NCBI RefSeq assembly: GCF_000164135.1
Contig: NZ_GG770558.1
Location: 252,497 to 316,496 of the forward strand
DNA: 64,000 nt
Reading direction: 5' to 3'
Origin: Mycobacterium parascrofulaceum ATCC BAA-614
GTDB lineage: Bacteria > Actinomycetota > Actinomycetes > Mycobacteriales > Mycobacteriaceae
Shown: positions 37,484-46,637 of the stretch, one piece after another
How the letters are laid out: each line of letters starts with the position of its first letter
Numbering within the stretch: position 1 is the stretch's first letter
Translations under genes and position numbers: made by a program
Notes under the pieces: model-generated
Database searches by the model: none
Seen by the model: only the letters and a program-made list of their open reading frames with translations
What the model was told of the DNA's origin: nothing

Positions 37484-38626
37484 CTAGCGGGCGGCGGCAG
37501 GGGATGTGAACGCGATCAGCGGGATGGCCATTTCGGCGGGCGTCGCCGCGCCGTGAAATCCGACGAGGCGGGCCGTTTCCGGCGGCTCGTGCGCGGTTGC
37601 CAGCACGGCGGTATCACCGGTGCAGACGGCGACGACGTCGCCGATCCTGGGCAGGTGGGCCGGGCGGACCGGTCCGAACATCCCGGTGGCCACCGCCTGC
37701 TCGCGGCTGTAAACGTGGGCCCTGCCGTCGAGCACCTCGCTCCAGGCGGCCTGGACGTCCGCCGCGGCACCCGGCTCGGTGTGCAGGTAGCGCACCCGGG
37801 GCTCGCCGGCGACGACGCGAACCCCCGCGGCCAGCCGCGGGTCGGTGTCGAGGTCGACCCGCGCATCCGGCGGGACGTTGAAACCGCCGTGGTCGGCGGT
37901 CACCAGCAGCGCCGCTCGCGGGGGCAGGGCCTCGACGAGCCGGGTCAGCAGCTCGTCGACCCGGGCCGCCGCCTCGTGCCACTGCGACGATCCGACGCCG
38001 AAGGCGTGGGCAGCCGTGTCCAGCGCGGCGGTGTACCCGTAGACCAGGCCCGGCGCCGCCCGCAACTCGTCGGCCAGTTTCCGCGCGTTGTCGTCCGACG
38101 GTTGAAGGGGGCGGAACTCCGCGCCCCGGTACGCGGAGTCGGTCAGCCCACTGCCCAGGAACGCGGCCGGCAACACGGCGCGCGCGCTGACGCCCGCCCC
38201 GTTGAGCCGCCCGAACCAGGTGGGTAGCGGCTGCCACTCGTCGTGCGGGGGGTCGTCGCGCCACAGGATGTGGTTGAGCACCCGGTCGGTGCCGGGAACG
38301 TTGAGCGTGAAGCCCAGGATTCCGTGCTCGCCCGGCTGCGCGCCCGTGCCCAGGGAGACCAGGCTGGTGGGGGTGGTCGAGGGGAAGGTGCAGGTGAGCT
38401 CCGTGAGGCGACCTGTCTGCCCGGCGAGCACGGCGGCGAGCAGCGGCGCGCTGCCGGCCAGCTCCCCGAGCAGGTGCCAGCCCAGCCCGTCCACCAGCAC
38501 CACCGCGACGCGATCGATCCGGTCGGCCCCGCCCAGCCACTCATGCAGCGTCAGCTTGTCGACGGCGCCCGGCGCGCCGAGCAGCGCGGCGACGGCGGGC
38601 AGCACGTCGCAGAGGGAACCGGGCAC
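37484..38626 (-). CDS. alkaline phosphatase superfamily protein (nucleotide pyrophosphatase-like)
   Basis: A 380-residue protein of the type I phosphodiesterase/nucleotide pyrophosphatase fold. The metal- and nucleophile-bearing motifs are visible: VVLVDGLGWHLL (first Asp), STTPTSLVSLGTG (Thr nucleophile), DTAAHAFG (Asp/His) and TADHGGFN (Asp-His). It has no signal peptide, so it acts in the cytosol or on its inner face. It begins 21 bp behind the DUF6390-type gene at the distal end of the hydrogenase operon; whether it serves the hydrogenase or is a bystander is unknown. The true substrate is not predictable. Confidence 0.8.
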   Translation of the reverse strand: MPGSLCDVLPAVAALLGAPGAVDKLTLHEWLGGADRIDRVAVVLVDGLGWHLLGELAGSAPLLAAVLAGQTGRLTELTCTFPSTTPTSLVSLGTGAQPGEHGILGFTLNVPGTDRVLNHILWRDDPPHDEWQPLPTWFGRLNGAGVSARAVLPAAFLGSGLTDSAYRGAEFRPLQPSDDNARKLADELRAAPGLVYGYTAALDTAAHAFGVGSSQWHEAAARVDELLTRLVEALPPRAALLVTADHGGFNVPPDARVDLDTDPRLAAGVRVVAGEPRVRYLHTEPGAAADVQAAWSEVLDGRAHVYSREQAVATGMFGPVRPAHLPRIGDVVAVCTGDTAVLATAHEPPETARLVGFHGAATPAEMAIPLIAFTSPAAAR

Positions 38627-38647
38627 GGGCGCCAGTCTGGCACGAAA

Positions 38648-39397
38648 TTAGACGTGCGCCAGTCGGTGGCTGGTCACGAGCAGTTGACGGTCGGTTCCCT
38701 CGGCGAGGGCGCGGACCTGCCCCGGCGAAAGCCGGCCACACAGCCGCCCCCAGTGCAGCGCCACCTCGTCGCCCGCGGCCACGTCGGGCACCGCGCTGAA
38801 CCCGTCGGTCCAGACGTCGTAGCGGCCGGACGACGGCTCGGACAGCGCGAGCGACCCGCCGTCGAGGGTCAGCCTGCGGTGTCGCACCTCGATCCGGTCG
38901 CGTTCGCGGCGCAGCACGGTGCCCCAGGTGATGCGGCAGTTGTCGAGCACCTCGAGGGGGTGTTCGTCCATGCCGCGGCCCAGAAACCGCGTCCACGGGT
39001 ACACCCCGAACACGTGGAAGCAGTGGTTGGCGGCGGCCTCGTGGGCCAGGTCCGGCGTCAGGTGCGACCAGTAGCGGCCCGCCTGCGGGCCGATGATGGC
39101 CAGCAGTCCCTCGAGGAAGGCCCCCGGGTCCAGGCCGGCGCCGACGCCGCCGCCCAGCCAGTACGACTCGACGAGCCGATAGTCCAGCGGGTCGGTGATG
39201 CCGGTGAGCGTCGACAGCACCCGCAGGTACGGCCATGCCCCGGAGAACCTGGCCGCCGCCCTGCGGACCTCCTCGACCGCGCCGTCGCGCAGGGTGGCTC
39301 CCAGCGGGGGGCCGCAAAAGCCCAGCGCGTTGGGCGCGTAGGCGTAGCGCGCGAACATCGCGACGCCCGCGTGAGGGCCGGCGGTGTCGCCGGTCAA
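38648..39397 (-). CDS. hydrogenase-cluster protein, DUF6390-like
   Basis: A 249-residue protein if it starts at the TTG of 39397, which overlaps the hypD stop in the TTGA arrangement used all through this operon; the first ATG (39358, MFARYAYAPN) would give 236. It begins MFARYAYAPNALGFCGPPLG and contains RFSGAWPYLRVLSTLTGI, LVESYWLGGG, CFHVFGVYPWTRFLG and a C-terminal beta segment with a WGRLCGRL motif. I know it only as a conserved companion of actinobacterial hydrogenase genes (DUF6390). Function unknown; no membrane segment or metal motif is evident. Confidence 0.68.
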   Translation of the reverse strand: MTGDTAGPHAGVAMFARYAYAPNALGFCGPPLGATLRDGAVEEVRRAAARFSGAWPYLRVLSTLTGITDPLDYRLVESYWLGGGVGAGLDPGAFLEGLLAIIGPQAGRYWSHLTPDLAHEAAANHCFHVFGVYPWTRFLGRGMDEHPLEVLDNCRITWGTVLRRERDRIEVRHRRLTLDGGSLALSEPSSGRYDVWTDGFSAVPDVAAGDEVALHWGRLCGRLSPGQVRALAEGTDRQLLVTSHRLAHV

Positions 39398-40524
39398 GCG
39401 TGCCCCACCAGCTTGACCGCGTCGCGGTGCATGCGCCCGAAGTTGTAGTAGGCCGCGCACGCCCCCTCGGGAGACACCATGCAGGTGCCGATCGGCGTCT
39501 CCGGGGTGCACGCGGTGCCGAAAACCTTGCATTCCCAAGGCTTGAGCACACCCTTGAGCACCTCGCCGCACTGGCAGGCCTTGGGATCGGCGACCCGCAC
39601 GCCCGGCATCGCGAACCGCAGCTCGGCGTCGAACCCCGCGAAGTCGTCGTGCAGGCGCAGCGCGCTCTGCGAGATGAATCCCAGCCCCCGCCACTCGAAG
39701 TGGGGACGCAGCGCGAACACCCTGCCCATCAGCGCCAGCGCGGCGGGGTTACCCTGCTCGGGCACCACGCGCGTGTACTGGTTTTCCACCTCGCAGCGGC
39801 CCTCGCGGATCTGCGTCAACAGCATCGCCACGGCGGCCAGGATGTCCAGCGGCTCGAAACCCGCCACCACCAACGGCTTTCGGTACACCTCCGGCACGAA
39901 CCGGTAGGGGCGGTTGCCCACCACCGTCGACACGTGCCCGGGGCCGATGAACCCCGACAGCCGCAAGTCGGGGGACTCCAAAATGGCCTTGATCGGCGGG
40001 ACGATCATCACGTGGTTGCAGAACACGCTGAAGTTGGTCAGGCCAAGGTCGCGCGCCCGCACCAGCGTCACCGCGGTCGACGGCGCGGTGGTCTCGAAAC
40101 CGATGGCGAAGAACACCACGTGCTTGTCGGGATTGTCCAGCGCGATCTTCAGCGCGTCCAGCGGGGAGTAGACGAATCGCACATCGGCGCCGCGGGCCTT
40201 GGCGTCCAGCAGGCTGCCGTTGGATCCGGGCACGCGCATCATGTCGCCGAAGCACGTGAAGATCACGTCCGGCTGGCCGGCCAGCCACATCGCGTCGTCG
40301 ATGCGGCCCATCGGGATCACGCAGACCGGACACCCGGGGCCGTGCACCAGTTCGACGTTCTCGGGCAACAGGTGCTCGATGCCGTGCCGATAGATCGTGT
40401 GCGTGTGCCCGCCGCACACTTCCATGAACTTGAACCCTTCGCCGTCGGAGCCGGCCAAGCGTTCGATGGCGCGCAGCAGCTTGCGGGCCGCCGCCGGATC
40501 ACGGAACTCGTCAACGAATTTCAT
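39394..40524 (-). CDS. hypD: hydrogenase maturation factor HypD
   Basis: A 376-residue iron-sulfur protein that, with HypC, carries the Fe(CN)2CO unit while it is built. Motifs: MEVCGGHTHTIYRHG with the essential Cys, VHGPGCPVCVIPMG (C-x2-C), FFAIGFETTAPST, and the [4Fe-4S] ligands CQCGEVLKGVLKPWEC...FGTACTPETPIGTCMVS...CAAYY. ATG at 40524 is 10 bp after the hypC stop. All signature residues are intact. Confidence 0.96.
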   Translation of the reverse strand: MKFVDEFRDPAAARKLLRAIERLAGSDGEGFKFMEVCGGHTHTIYRHGIEHLLPENVELVHGPGCPVCVIPMGRIDDAMWLAGQPDVIFTCFGDMMRVPGSNGSLLDAKARGADVRFVYSPLDALKIALDNPDKHVVFFAIGFETTAPSTAVTLVRARDLGLTNFSVFCNHVMIVPPIKAILESPDLRLSGFIGPGHVSTVVGNRPYRFVPEVYRKPLVVAGFEPLDILAAVAMLLTQIREGRCEVENQYTRVVPEQGNPAALALMGRVFALRPHFEWRGLGFISQSALRLHDDFAGFDAELRFAMPGVRVADPKACQCGEVLKGVLKPWECKVFGTACTPETPIGTCMVSPEGACAAYYNFGRMHRDAVKLVGHA

Positions 40525-40534
40525 GTGTGTCCCC

Positions 40535-40807
40535 TTAGATAATGGCCGACGAGTCGAAGGCCTGGATCTCGGTGTCGTAGGCATCGCCCAGCTTCTGGAC
40601 GGCGGCCAGGGTGAGCAGCGCCTCGGTCTCGTCGATCTTGGCCATCGCGAACCCGACGTGCACCAGCACCCAGTCGTCGGGCTCGGGCATGTCGTCGGAG
40701 AGCAGCCGGACGCTGATGGTGCGCTGCACGCCGCTGACGTCGACCTTCGCCAAATAGTTCGCGGGATCGGTGATCTCGACGATCCGGCCCGGAATTCCAA
40801 GACACAT
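40535..40807 (-). CDS. hypC: HypC-family chaperone (second copy)
   Basis: A 90-residue protein beginning MCLGIPGRIVEI, where Cys2 binds the iron ligand unit and the large subunit precursor. The OB-fold continues DVSGVQRTISVRLL and GDWVLVHVGFA-like DDWVLVHVGFAMAKID. It is directly upstream of hypD, its usual partner, so this copy probably forms the HypCD complex. The other copy (45727-45993) lies by the maturation protease and may be the large-subunit chaperone. A GAAAGGAAGAGGG Shine-Dalgarno precedes the ATG, one of few non-overlapping junctions in the operon. Confidence 0.93.
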   Translation of the reverse strand: MCLGIPGRIVEITDPANYLAKVDVSGVQRTISVRLLSDDMPEPDDWVLVHVGFAMAKIDETEALLTLAAVQKLGDAYDTEIQAFDSSAII

Positions 40808-40862
40808 CTGCGGTCCCTCTTCCTTTCTGGTGGCGATCCGCTGCGCGTGCGATCGCCACGCC

Positions 40863-41975
40863 CTAACAGATTCGTGGCAGCGGGTCGCCGACCAGCATGT
40901 CGACGATCCGCGTACCGCCGAATCCGGTTCGCAGCACCACGCTTTCGGCTGGTTCTGTGACGATCTCCCCGACCTCGGCCGCGTCGGCACCCAGCGGGTG
41001 CGACCGCAGCGCGGCCAGCCCGGCGTCGGCCTCCTCCGGCGCGACGACGGCGACGAACTTGCCCTCGTTGGCGACGTAGAGCGGGTCGATGCCGAGCAGC
41101 TCGCAGGCGCCGTTCACCGTGGGCGCCACGGGAAGCCGCTCCTCTTCGAGCAGCACCCCGAGGCCGCAGGCCTGGGCCAGTTCGTTGCAGACGGTGCCCA
41201 CCCCGCCCCGCGTCGCGTCGCGCAGCCAGCGGGTGGCCGGTGCGGCCGCCATCAGCAGCTCCACCAGCGGGCTGACCGACGCGGTGTCGGACGCGATGTC
41301 GGCCTCGATGGCAAGGTCGCCCCGGGCGAGCATGACCGCCATGCCGTGATCGCCCATCGAACCCGACAGCAGCAGCTTGTCACCGGGCCGCACCGACGCC
41401 GCGGACAGCGTGCGTCCGGTGGGGATGACCCCGGCCCCGGCGGTGGTGACGAACATGCCGTCGGCGGCGCCCTTGGGCACCACCTTGGTGTCGCCGGTGA
41501 CGATCCGCACCCCCGCGTGGGCGGCCGCCGCCGCCATATCGGCGGCGATCTCCTTCAACTCGGCGATTCCGAAGCCCTCCTCGAGCACGAATGCCGCCGA
41601 GATCCACGACGGCACGGCGCCGGCCATCGCGAGGTCGTTGCAGGTGCCGTGCACGGCGAGCGCGCCGATGGAGCCGCCGGGAAAGCGCCTGGGCTGCACC
41701 ACGAACGAGTCGGTGGACATCGCCAGGCGTTCGCCGCCGGGCAGTGTCAGGACCGCGCTGTCACCGAGCGACTCCAGCAGCGGGTTGCGGAACGCCTCCA
41801 CGAACACCGCGTCCACCAGCGCCGCCGACGCCTTGCCGCCCGCGCCGTGCGCCAGCGTCACATGATCGTCGAGCAAGCGGGGGCGGCGCCTGCGGAACGA
41901 TTCGATCCGCTCGATCACCTCGCCCTCGGCGAATCGCGGTCCCGACGAAAGGTATTCACCCATCGGCTTGTTCAT
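40863..41975 (-). CDS. hypE: hydrogenase maturation factor HypE
   Basis: A 370-residue PurM-like enzyme that dehydrates its own C-terminal thiocarboxamide to thiocyanate, the source of the two CN ligands. It has VTLAHGAGGKASAALV, DSAVLTLPGGERLAMSTDSFVV and LSGSMGDHGMAV. It ends PLPRIC, the conserved C-terminal Cys that receives the carbamoyl group from HypF. ATG at 41975 overlaps the stop of the SIS gene by 4 bp (ATGA). Confidence 0.96.
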   Translation of the reverse strand: MNKPMGEYLSSGPRFAEGEVIERIESFRRRRPRLLDDHVTLAHGAGGKASAALVDAVFVEAFRNPLLESLGDSAVLTLPGGERLAMSTDSFVVQPRRFPGGSIGALAVHGTCNDLAMAGAVPSWISAAFVLEEGFGIAELKEIAADMAAAAAHAGVRIVTGDTKVVPKGAADGMFVTTAGAGVIPTGRTLSAASVRPGDKLLLSGSMGDHGMAVMLARGDLAIEADIASDTASVSPLVELLMAAAPATRWLRDATRGGVGTVCNELAQACGLGVLLEEERLPVAPTVNGACELLGIDPLYVANEGKFVAVVAPEEADAGLAALRSHPLGADAAEVGEIVTEPAESVVLRTGFGGTRIVDMLVGDPLPRIC

Positions 41976-42649
41976 GCCGCCCCCGCACCCTGGTCGCCGC
42001 TGAGTTGTTCGTGCACGCCCAGCCACAGCTGATAGCCCAGCAGCGCCTGCGCCTCCTGTATCCGGTGCACGCTTTGCGAACGAACGACGAAGCAGGCGTC
42101 CACATCCGGGTTGTTCGCGAATGCACCGCCGTCGTAGCCGGCGAACCCGACGGTGTACAGGCCGCGCTGGCGTGCCTCGGCCAGCGCGGCGAGCAGGTTG
42201 GGCGAACCGCCGCTGGTCGACATGGCGATCGCCATGTCACCGGCCTTGGCGCGGGCGATCAGCTGCCGGGCGAACACCAGCTCGAAGCCGACGTCGTTGC
42301 CCAGCGCGGTGAGGATCGCCTGATCGGTGGTCAACGGCCACGCGGGCAACGGCTTGCCGACCGGCGGCCGGGCGAACAGCCTCGCCAGAGTGGTGGAATC
42401 GGTGCAGCTGCCGCCGTTTCCGAAGGTGAACATGCGCCCACCCGCCGCGAAGCGGCGCGCCAGCTCGGCGGCGGCCCGGTCGAGCAACGCGGCGTTGGCT
42501 TCCAGGGTCGAGCGCCGCAGCGCCAGGCTCTCGGCGGCCTTCGCCTGCGCCGACGCGGCCAGGTCGGCCAGCAGCGACCCGGCATCGTCCTCCTGGGCGT
42601 CGATGAAGGGGTACAGGAAGTTGGTGGGCTCGTCGCCGCCGGGGCTCAT
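41972..42649 (-). CDS. SIS-domain protein (phosphoheptose-isomerase-like) of the hydrogenase operon
   Basis: A 225-residue sugar isomerase (SIS) fold protein. It has GRMFTFGNGGSCTDSTTLA, which matches the GmhA/DiaA phosphate-binding loop (GNGGSA.DA), and later MAIAMSTSGGSPNLLAAL and GYDGGAF. The GmhA catalytic residues are only partly kept, so isomerase activity is doubtful. SIS proteins recur in actinobacterial group 1h hydrogenase clusters, role unknown. ATG at 42649 overlaps the previous stop (ATGA). Confidence 0.8.
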   Translation of the reverse strand: MSPGGDEPTNFLYPFIDAQEDDAGSLLADLAASAQAKAAESLALRRSTLEANAALLDRAAAELARRFAAGGRMFTFGNGGSCTDSTTLARLFARPPVGKPLPAWPLTTDQAILTALGNDVGFELVFARQLIARAKAGDMAIAMSTSGGSPNLLAALAEARQRGLYTVGFAGYDGGAFANNPDVDACFVVRSQSVHRIQEAQALLGYQLWLGVHEQLSGDQGAGAA

Positions 42650-43365
42650 CGGCCGTCCTCCTCGTCCAGTCGTGCGATCGCCATGCCGGCGTGCACGACA
42701 ATCAGGTCGCCGGCGGCGACGGGGTCGATCAGCGTCGTCACCACGCTCTCGACGCCGCGCGCGGTGCGCACCGTGGCGTGCCCGTCCGCCGATGCGGTCA
42801 CCGCCTCGCCGGGGCGTCCCTCGTCGCTGCAGGTAACGCAAACCGACTCGGGGCGTTCGCGTTTGAGCAGCCCCGGGTGTTCGAAGCAGACGTGCGTCAG
42901 CTCCCACAGCAGGTGGTAGAACAGCACGAAGCCTCCGGTCGCGGGCACGCGCGGATCGGGGTCGTCGAGCCACAGCACGTGATCGGCCAGGCCCGCGGCG
43001 GGTCGTTCCCCGCTGCCGATCCAGATCGTGGTGGCGCCCCACGCGGGGGCGCGCCGCAGCACCGAGCGCACCTGCGCGTCGTCCGCCCCGGACACCGCGA
43101 CGACGATGTCGCCCGCCCGCACCGATACCCGCACCAGATCCACCAGTTCGGGCCCGGTCAGCGCCACCGCCGGCAGGGCCCGTTTGCCCATGATCACCGG
43201 GTGGACGAACTCGACCGCGATGTGCAGCGCGTGCGGTTCCCACGACGGCGCGATGGACCACATGGTGGCGCCGGCCGCGAAGCGTTTGGCGAGCGTGAAC
43301 GCGGTGGCGGCGAGGTCTTCGGCCAATTCGGCGCCAAGCCCGCGATCGATGGCGGTGGTGGTCAT
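42646..43365 (-). CDS. SIS-HypC fusion protein
   Basis: A 239-residue protein of two parts. Residues about 15-160 are a SIS domain ([53 protein letters not shown]). Residues about 164-239 resemble Hyp[21 protein letters not shown], then [25 protein letters not shown]. The HypC part lacks the free N-terminal Met-Cys that is essential in HypC. Instead it has C166-x2-C169 at its front. It may bind a Hyp partner or the large subunit without carrying the iron unit. Its start overlaps the hypF stop (ATGA). Confidence 0.8.
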   Translation of the reverse strand: MTTTAIDRGLGAELAEDLAATAFTLAKRFAAGATMWSIAPSWEPHALHIAVEFVHPVIMGKRALPAVALTGPELVDLVRVSVRAGDIVVAVSGADDAQVRSVLRRAPAWGATTIWIGSGERPAAGLADHVLWLDDPDPRVPATGGFVLFYHLLWELTHVCFEHPGLLKRERPESVCVTCSDEGRPGEAVTASADGHATVRTARGVESVVTTLIDPVAAGDLIVVHAGMAIARLDEEDGR

Positions 43366-45725
43366 GGTCGGCCCCCCTCCAGCGCGGTCAGCACGGAGAT
43401 CGCGGCCTGCCCCAGGGCGAGCCCGCCGTCGTTGGGCGGGACCGTCTGGTGGGTCAGCACCTCGAACCCGGCCCGCTGCAACCGGTGTCGACACGCCCTG
43501 AGCAACATCACGTTCTGGAACACCCCGCCGGTGAGGCCCGCCAGCCGGGTGGCGCCGGCCACCTGCCCGACCACCATGGCGACGGCGTCCGCGACCGCCT
43601 CGTGGAAGGCGGCGGCCAGAACCGCCGGGCGCGCGCCCGCGTAGAGCGCCGACACCAGCGTCTGCACCATGGGGGCGGGATCGATCAACCCGTCGGCGCG
43701 AACCATGAGCGGCAGCGACGGCAGGATTTCCGCGTCCGCCGATTCCGCCAGCGCCTCCAGCTCGATGGCGGCCTGGCCTTCGTAGTCGATCCGGTGCCGG
43801 ACGCCGAGCAGCGAGGCGACCGCGTCGAACAGGCGGCCCATGCTCGTACAGGGCACGCATCCGGTGCCGGTCTCCAATTGCGCACGGGTGACGCGCAATT
43901 CGTCGGGGCTCGCCGCCGCGACGGGGGCCAGGTCCGGGGTCCAGTCGATGCCGGCCGACCACAACTGGGACAGCGCCATCCGCCACGGGTTGCGGACCGC
44001 CGCGTCACCGCCGGGCAGGGGCACCGGCGACAGGTGGCCGGCCCGGACGAACCGGTGGCTGTCGCTGCCGAGCCGCAGGATCTCCCCGCCCCAGATGGTC
44101 TGGTCGCACCCGTAACCCGTGCCGTCGAAGGCGACCCCGACGATGGGCTCGCCGATGCGGCCGTGCTCGGCCAGCAGCGACACCACGTGCGCGTGGTGGT
44201 GCTGAACGAGGTCCAGCGGCCGGCCGTCCGCGCGCCGCTCGGCCCAGTTCCGGGTGTGATACCCCGGGTGCAGGTCGGCGGCCAACCGGGCCGGGGCGCC
44301 GCGAATCTCGCTGAGCTGGCTCACCGCCCGCTCGAACGCGCGCAGCGTCTCCCAGGTGGCCATGTCGCCGATGTGCCCGGACAGGTAGGCGCGCGGGCCG
44401 TCGGTGAGGCAGCAGGTGTTCTTCAACTCCCCGCCGACGGCCAGCACCGCGGGCCCCGCGACCTTCAAGTCGACCGGCAGCGGCGCGTAGCCACGGGACC
44501 GGCGGATCGGCAGTTCGCACCCGGGCCCTTCTTGCATCAACACCCGTACCACCGAGTCATCGCACGGGACGTGGATCGGGCGGTCGTGGTCCAGGACGGC
44601 ATCGCACAGGGCCGGAAGCCGCTGCAGCGCATCGTCGTCGGTGAAGCAGATCGGCTCGTCGGAGCGGTTGGCGCTGGTCAGCACCAGCGCGTCGGGCACC
44701 GGCCCGGCGTGCCCGGGCACGGGCGCCAGCAGCAGGTGATGGATCGGGGAATACGGCAGCATCAGACCCAGCAGCGGGCTGCCGGGCGCGACGGCGTGGG
44801 CGACGGGCGCGTGCGGCCGGCGGCGCAATAGCACGATCGGGCGGGCGGGACCCAGCAGCACCGCGGCCTCGGTGTCGTCGACGTGGGCGTAGCGGCGCGC
44901 AATCTTCAGATCACGGACCAGCATGGCAAACGGCTTGGCGCCGCGGGCCTTTCGCGCGCGCAGCGCGGCCACCGCCCCGGCGTCGCCGACGCTGCAGGCC
45001 AGGTGGTAGCCGCCGACACCCTTGACGGCGACCACCGCGCCCGCGGCCAGCGCGCGCTGCGCGGCCCCCAGCGCGGCGTCGGCCCCGTCGACGCGCCCGT
45101 CGCTCGACCGGAACCACAGGGACGGCCCGCAGTCGGGGCAGGCGATCGGCTGCGCGTGGAAGCGGCGATCCGCCGGGTCGTGGTATTCGGTGGCGCAGCG
45201 TTCACACATGGCGAACCCCGACATGGTGGTGCCCGGGCGGTCGTAGGGCAGGTCGCGGATGATGGTGAATCGCGGCCCGCAGTTGGTGCAGGTGACGAAG
45301 GGGTGGCGGTAGCGCCGGTCGCGCGGGTCGAAGAGCTCGGCGACGCAGTCGTCGCAGACCGCGATGTCGGGTGGTATCGGCGTCGTGCCGCCGGGGACGG
45401 CGCGGCTGGCCACGATCCGGAACCCCGGCCCGCAGCCGGCGTCGTAGGCGACCTCGCTGACCGCGACGCCGCCGACCCGCGCCAGGGGTGGGGCGTCGAC
45501 GCACAGGCGCCGGCCGAATTCGGCTATCCGGGCGCGTTCCCCCTGCACCTCGAGGAAGACCGCGCCGGAATCGTTGCCGACGAAGCCGGACAGGCCCAGC
45601 TCGGTCGCGAGGCGGTGCACGAAGGGCCGGAAGCCCACCCCCTGCACGACACCGGTCACGGTGATGCGCTGCCGAACCCGGGCGCAATCGGGGCCTTGCC
45701 GCAGCAGCAGGGGGGACGGGGTCAT
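43362..45725 (-). CDS. hypF: carbamoyltransferase HypF
   Basis: A 787-residue protein that makes carbamoyl-adenylate from carbamoyl phosphate and passes the carbamoyl to HypE. Domains in order: acylphosphatase (about 18-105, [18 protein letters not shown]), two zinc fingers (CDDC...[10 protein letters not shown] and CERC...CPDCGP, about 120-205), a YrdC-like domain (about 215-385, [15 protein letters not shown]) and the Kae1-like carbamoyltransferase (about 415-780, [30 protein letters not shown]). Full length with all cysteines. It starts 2 bp after the hypC stop. Confidence 0.96.
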   Translation of the reverse strand: MTPSPLLLRQGPDCARVRQRITVTGVVQGVGFRPFVHRLATELGLSGFVGNDSGAVFLEVQGERARIAEFGRRLCVDAPPLARVGGVAVSEVAYDAGCGPGFRIVASRAVPGGTTPIPPDIAVCDDCVAELFDPRDRRYRHPFVTCTNCGPRFTIIRDLPYDRPGTTMSGFAMCERCATEYHDPADRRFHAQPIACPDCGPSLWFRSSDGRVDGADAALGAAQRALAAGAVVAVKGVGGYHLACSVGDAGAVAALRARKARGAKPFAMLVRDLKIARRYAHVDDTEAAVLLGPARPIVLLRRRPHAPVAHAVAPGSPLLGLMLPYSPIHHLLLAPVPGHAGPVPDALVLTSANRSDEPICFTDDDALQRLPALCDAVLDHDRPIHVPCDDSVVRVLMQEGPGCELPIRRSRGYAPLPVDLKVAGPAVLAVGGELKNTCCLTDGPRAYLSGHIGDMATWETLRAFERAVSQLSEIRGAPARLAADLHPGYHTRNWAERRADGRPLDLVQHHHAHVVSLLAEHGRIGEPIVGVAFDGTGYGCDQTIWGGEILRLGSDSHRFVRAGHLSPVPLPGGDAAVRNPWRMALSQLWSAGIDWTPDLAPVAAASPDELRVTRAQLETGTGCVPCTSMGRLFDAVASLLGVRHRIDYEGQAAIELEALAESADAEILPSLPLMVRADGLIDPAPMVQTLVSALYAGARPAVLAAAFHEAVADAVAMVVGQVAGATRLAGLTGGVFQNVMLLRACRHRLQRAGFEVLTHQTVPPNDGGLALGQAAISVLTALEGGRP

Positions 45726-45726
45726 C

Positions 45727-45993
45727 TCAGCCGCCCTCCGGAAAGTCCGTCGGGTCCAGGTTGCCCCTGCCCATCAGCTGCAGACCGGCCATCGCCTGCT
45801 CGGCGCCCGCGCGGTCCGTCTTCTCCACGGCGAAGCCCATGTGGATGATGATCCAGTCGCCGGGCGAGAATGTCTCGTCGGGCAGCATGCCGACGTTGAC
45901 CCTGCGCTGTTCGCCGGTGACGTCCACCAGGGCGAGCTGGCCCTCGAAGCCGTCCAGCATCCGGATCACTTGGCCGGGGATTCCTAGGCACAT
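45727..45993 (-). CDS. hypC: HypC-family chaperone (first copy)
   Basis: An 88-residue protein beginning [15 protein letters not shown] with the essential Cys2 and ending in a Gly/Asp-rich tail. The middle has [15 protein letters not shown] and [16 protein letters not shown]. It overlaps the end of the protease gene by 10 bp and is followed by hypF at 2 bp. It shares the fold and about half its residues with the second HypC at 40535-40807, so the operon carries two, plus the SIS-fused HypC-like domain. Confidence 0.94.
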   Translation of the reverse strand: MCLGIPGQVIRMLDGFEGQLALVDVTGEQRRVNVGMLPDETFSPGDWIIIHMGFAVEKTDRAGAEQAMAGLQLMGRGNLDPTDFPEGG

Positions 45994-46496
45994 GGCTCGG
46001 GATCCTCCCGGCTGGTCGCGGCCGAGCGGGACTGCAACGCGGCAACGATCTCCTCGACGGCCCGGACGGCGCGGGGGACCGCCCTGGCCACGGGCTCGGT
46101 GAGGCCGATGCCCTCCTCGACGTTGCCGGCCTCGCAGCCGACGACGACCGTGTACGGCGGGCTGCCGCCCAGCGCGCGCAGGCTGGCGAACACCGCGGCG
46201 GGGTCCATGCTGTGACCGTCGAAACCCGTTGCGGCCGAATTCGATTCATGATCGGCCTGAAAGACGTGTAACGTGCCGGGGTTGCCGCGGCTGGGCACGG
46301 CGTCGACGAGGACCAGCGTGTCCCAGTCGTCGAGCAGGTCGTAGGCCAGGTGCATGCCGCTGATGCCGTAGTCGGTGACCCGGACGCTCGGATCGTCCTG
46401 GGGGATCTCGGCGTTGCGGATCACCTCGGATCCGAACCCGTCGTCGCCCAGGAAGATGTTGCCGATGCCCGCTACCAGGATTCGCGCCGTCATCAC
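45984..46496 (-). CDS. [NiFe]-hydrogenase large-subunit maturation protease
   Basis: A 170-residue endopeptidase of the HyaD/HybD/HycI family, which cuts the C-terminal extension of the large subunit once nickel is in place. It opens RILVAGIGNIFLGDDGFGSEV, with GxGNxxxxDD(G/E)xG holding the Asp that senses nickel; the second ligand Asp is in VLVDAVPSRG. Substrate in this locus is HhyL (22-residue tail). Either the GTG at 46496 or the ATG at 46493 could be the start. It lies 9 bp behind the small membrane protein gene. Confidence 0.9.
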   Translation of the reverse strand: MMTARILVAGIGNIFLGDDGFGSEVIRNAEIPQDDPSVRVTDYGISGMHLAYDLLDDWDTLVLVDAVPSRGNPGTLHVFQADHESNSAATGFDGHSMDPAAVFASLRALGGSPPYTVVVGCEAGNVEEGIGLTEPVARAVPRAVRAVEEIVAALQSRSAATSREDPEPCA

Positions 46497-46505
46497 CCGG
46501 GCCGG

Positions 46506-46625
46506 CTACATTCGCCGCAGTCTGAGGTAGCGGCGGGCGTCGGGCAGCGACGCCACCCCCAGCACCAGTCCGATCGCGACCACCAACGCGATGATCGCGA
46601 CGAATATCCAACCCATGATCTCCAT
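46506..46625 (-). CDS. 39-residue single-pass membrane protein in the hydrogenase operon
   Basis: The product is a short N-terminus (MEIMG), one membrane helix (about 6-27, WIFVAIIALVVAIGLVLGVAS) and a basic tail (RRYLRLRRM). Charge distribution puts the tail inside. AAAGGAG stands 8 bp before the ATG at 46625. Very short helices with this RRYLRxRxM end are found in actinobacterial genomes (DUF6893-like). Placed between the 441-residue protein and the maturation protease, it could anchor a soluble hydrogenase part to the membrane; that is inference. Confidence 0.72.
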   Translation of the reverse strand: MEIMGWIFVAIIALVVAIGLVLGVASLPDARRYLRLRRM

Positions 46626-46637
46626 GTCGAACTCCTT

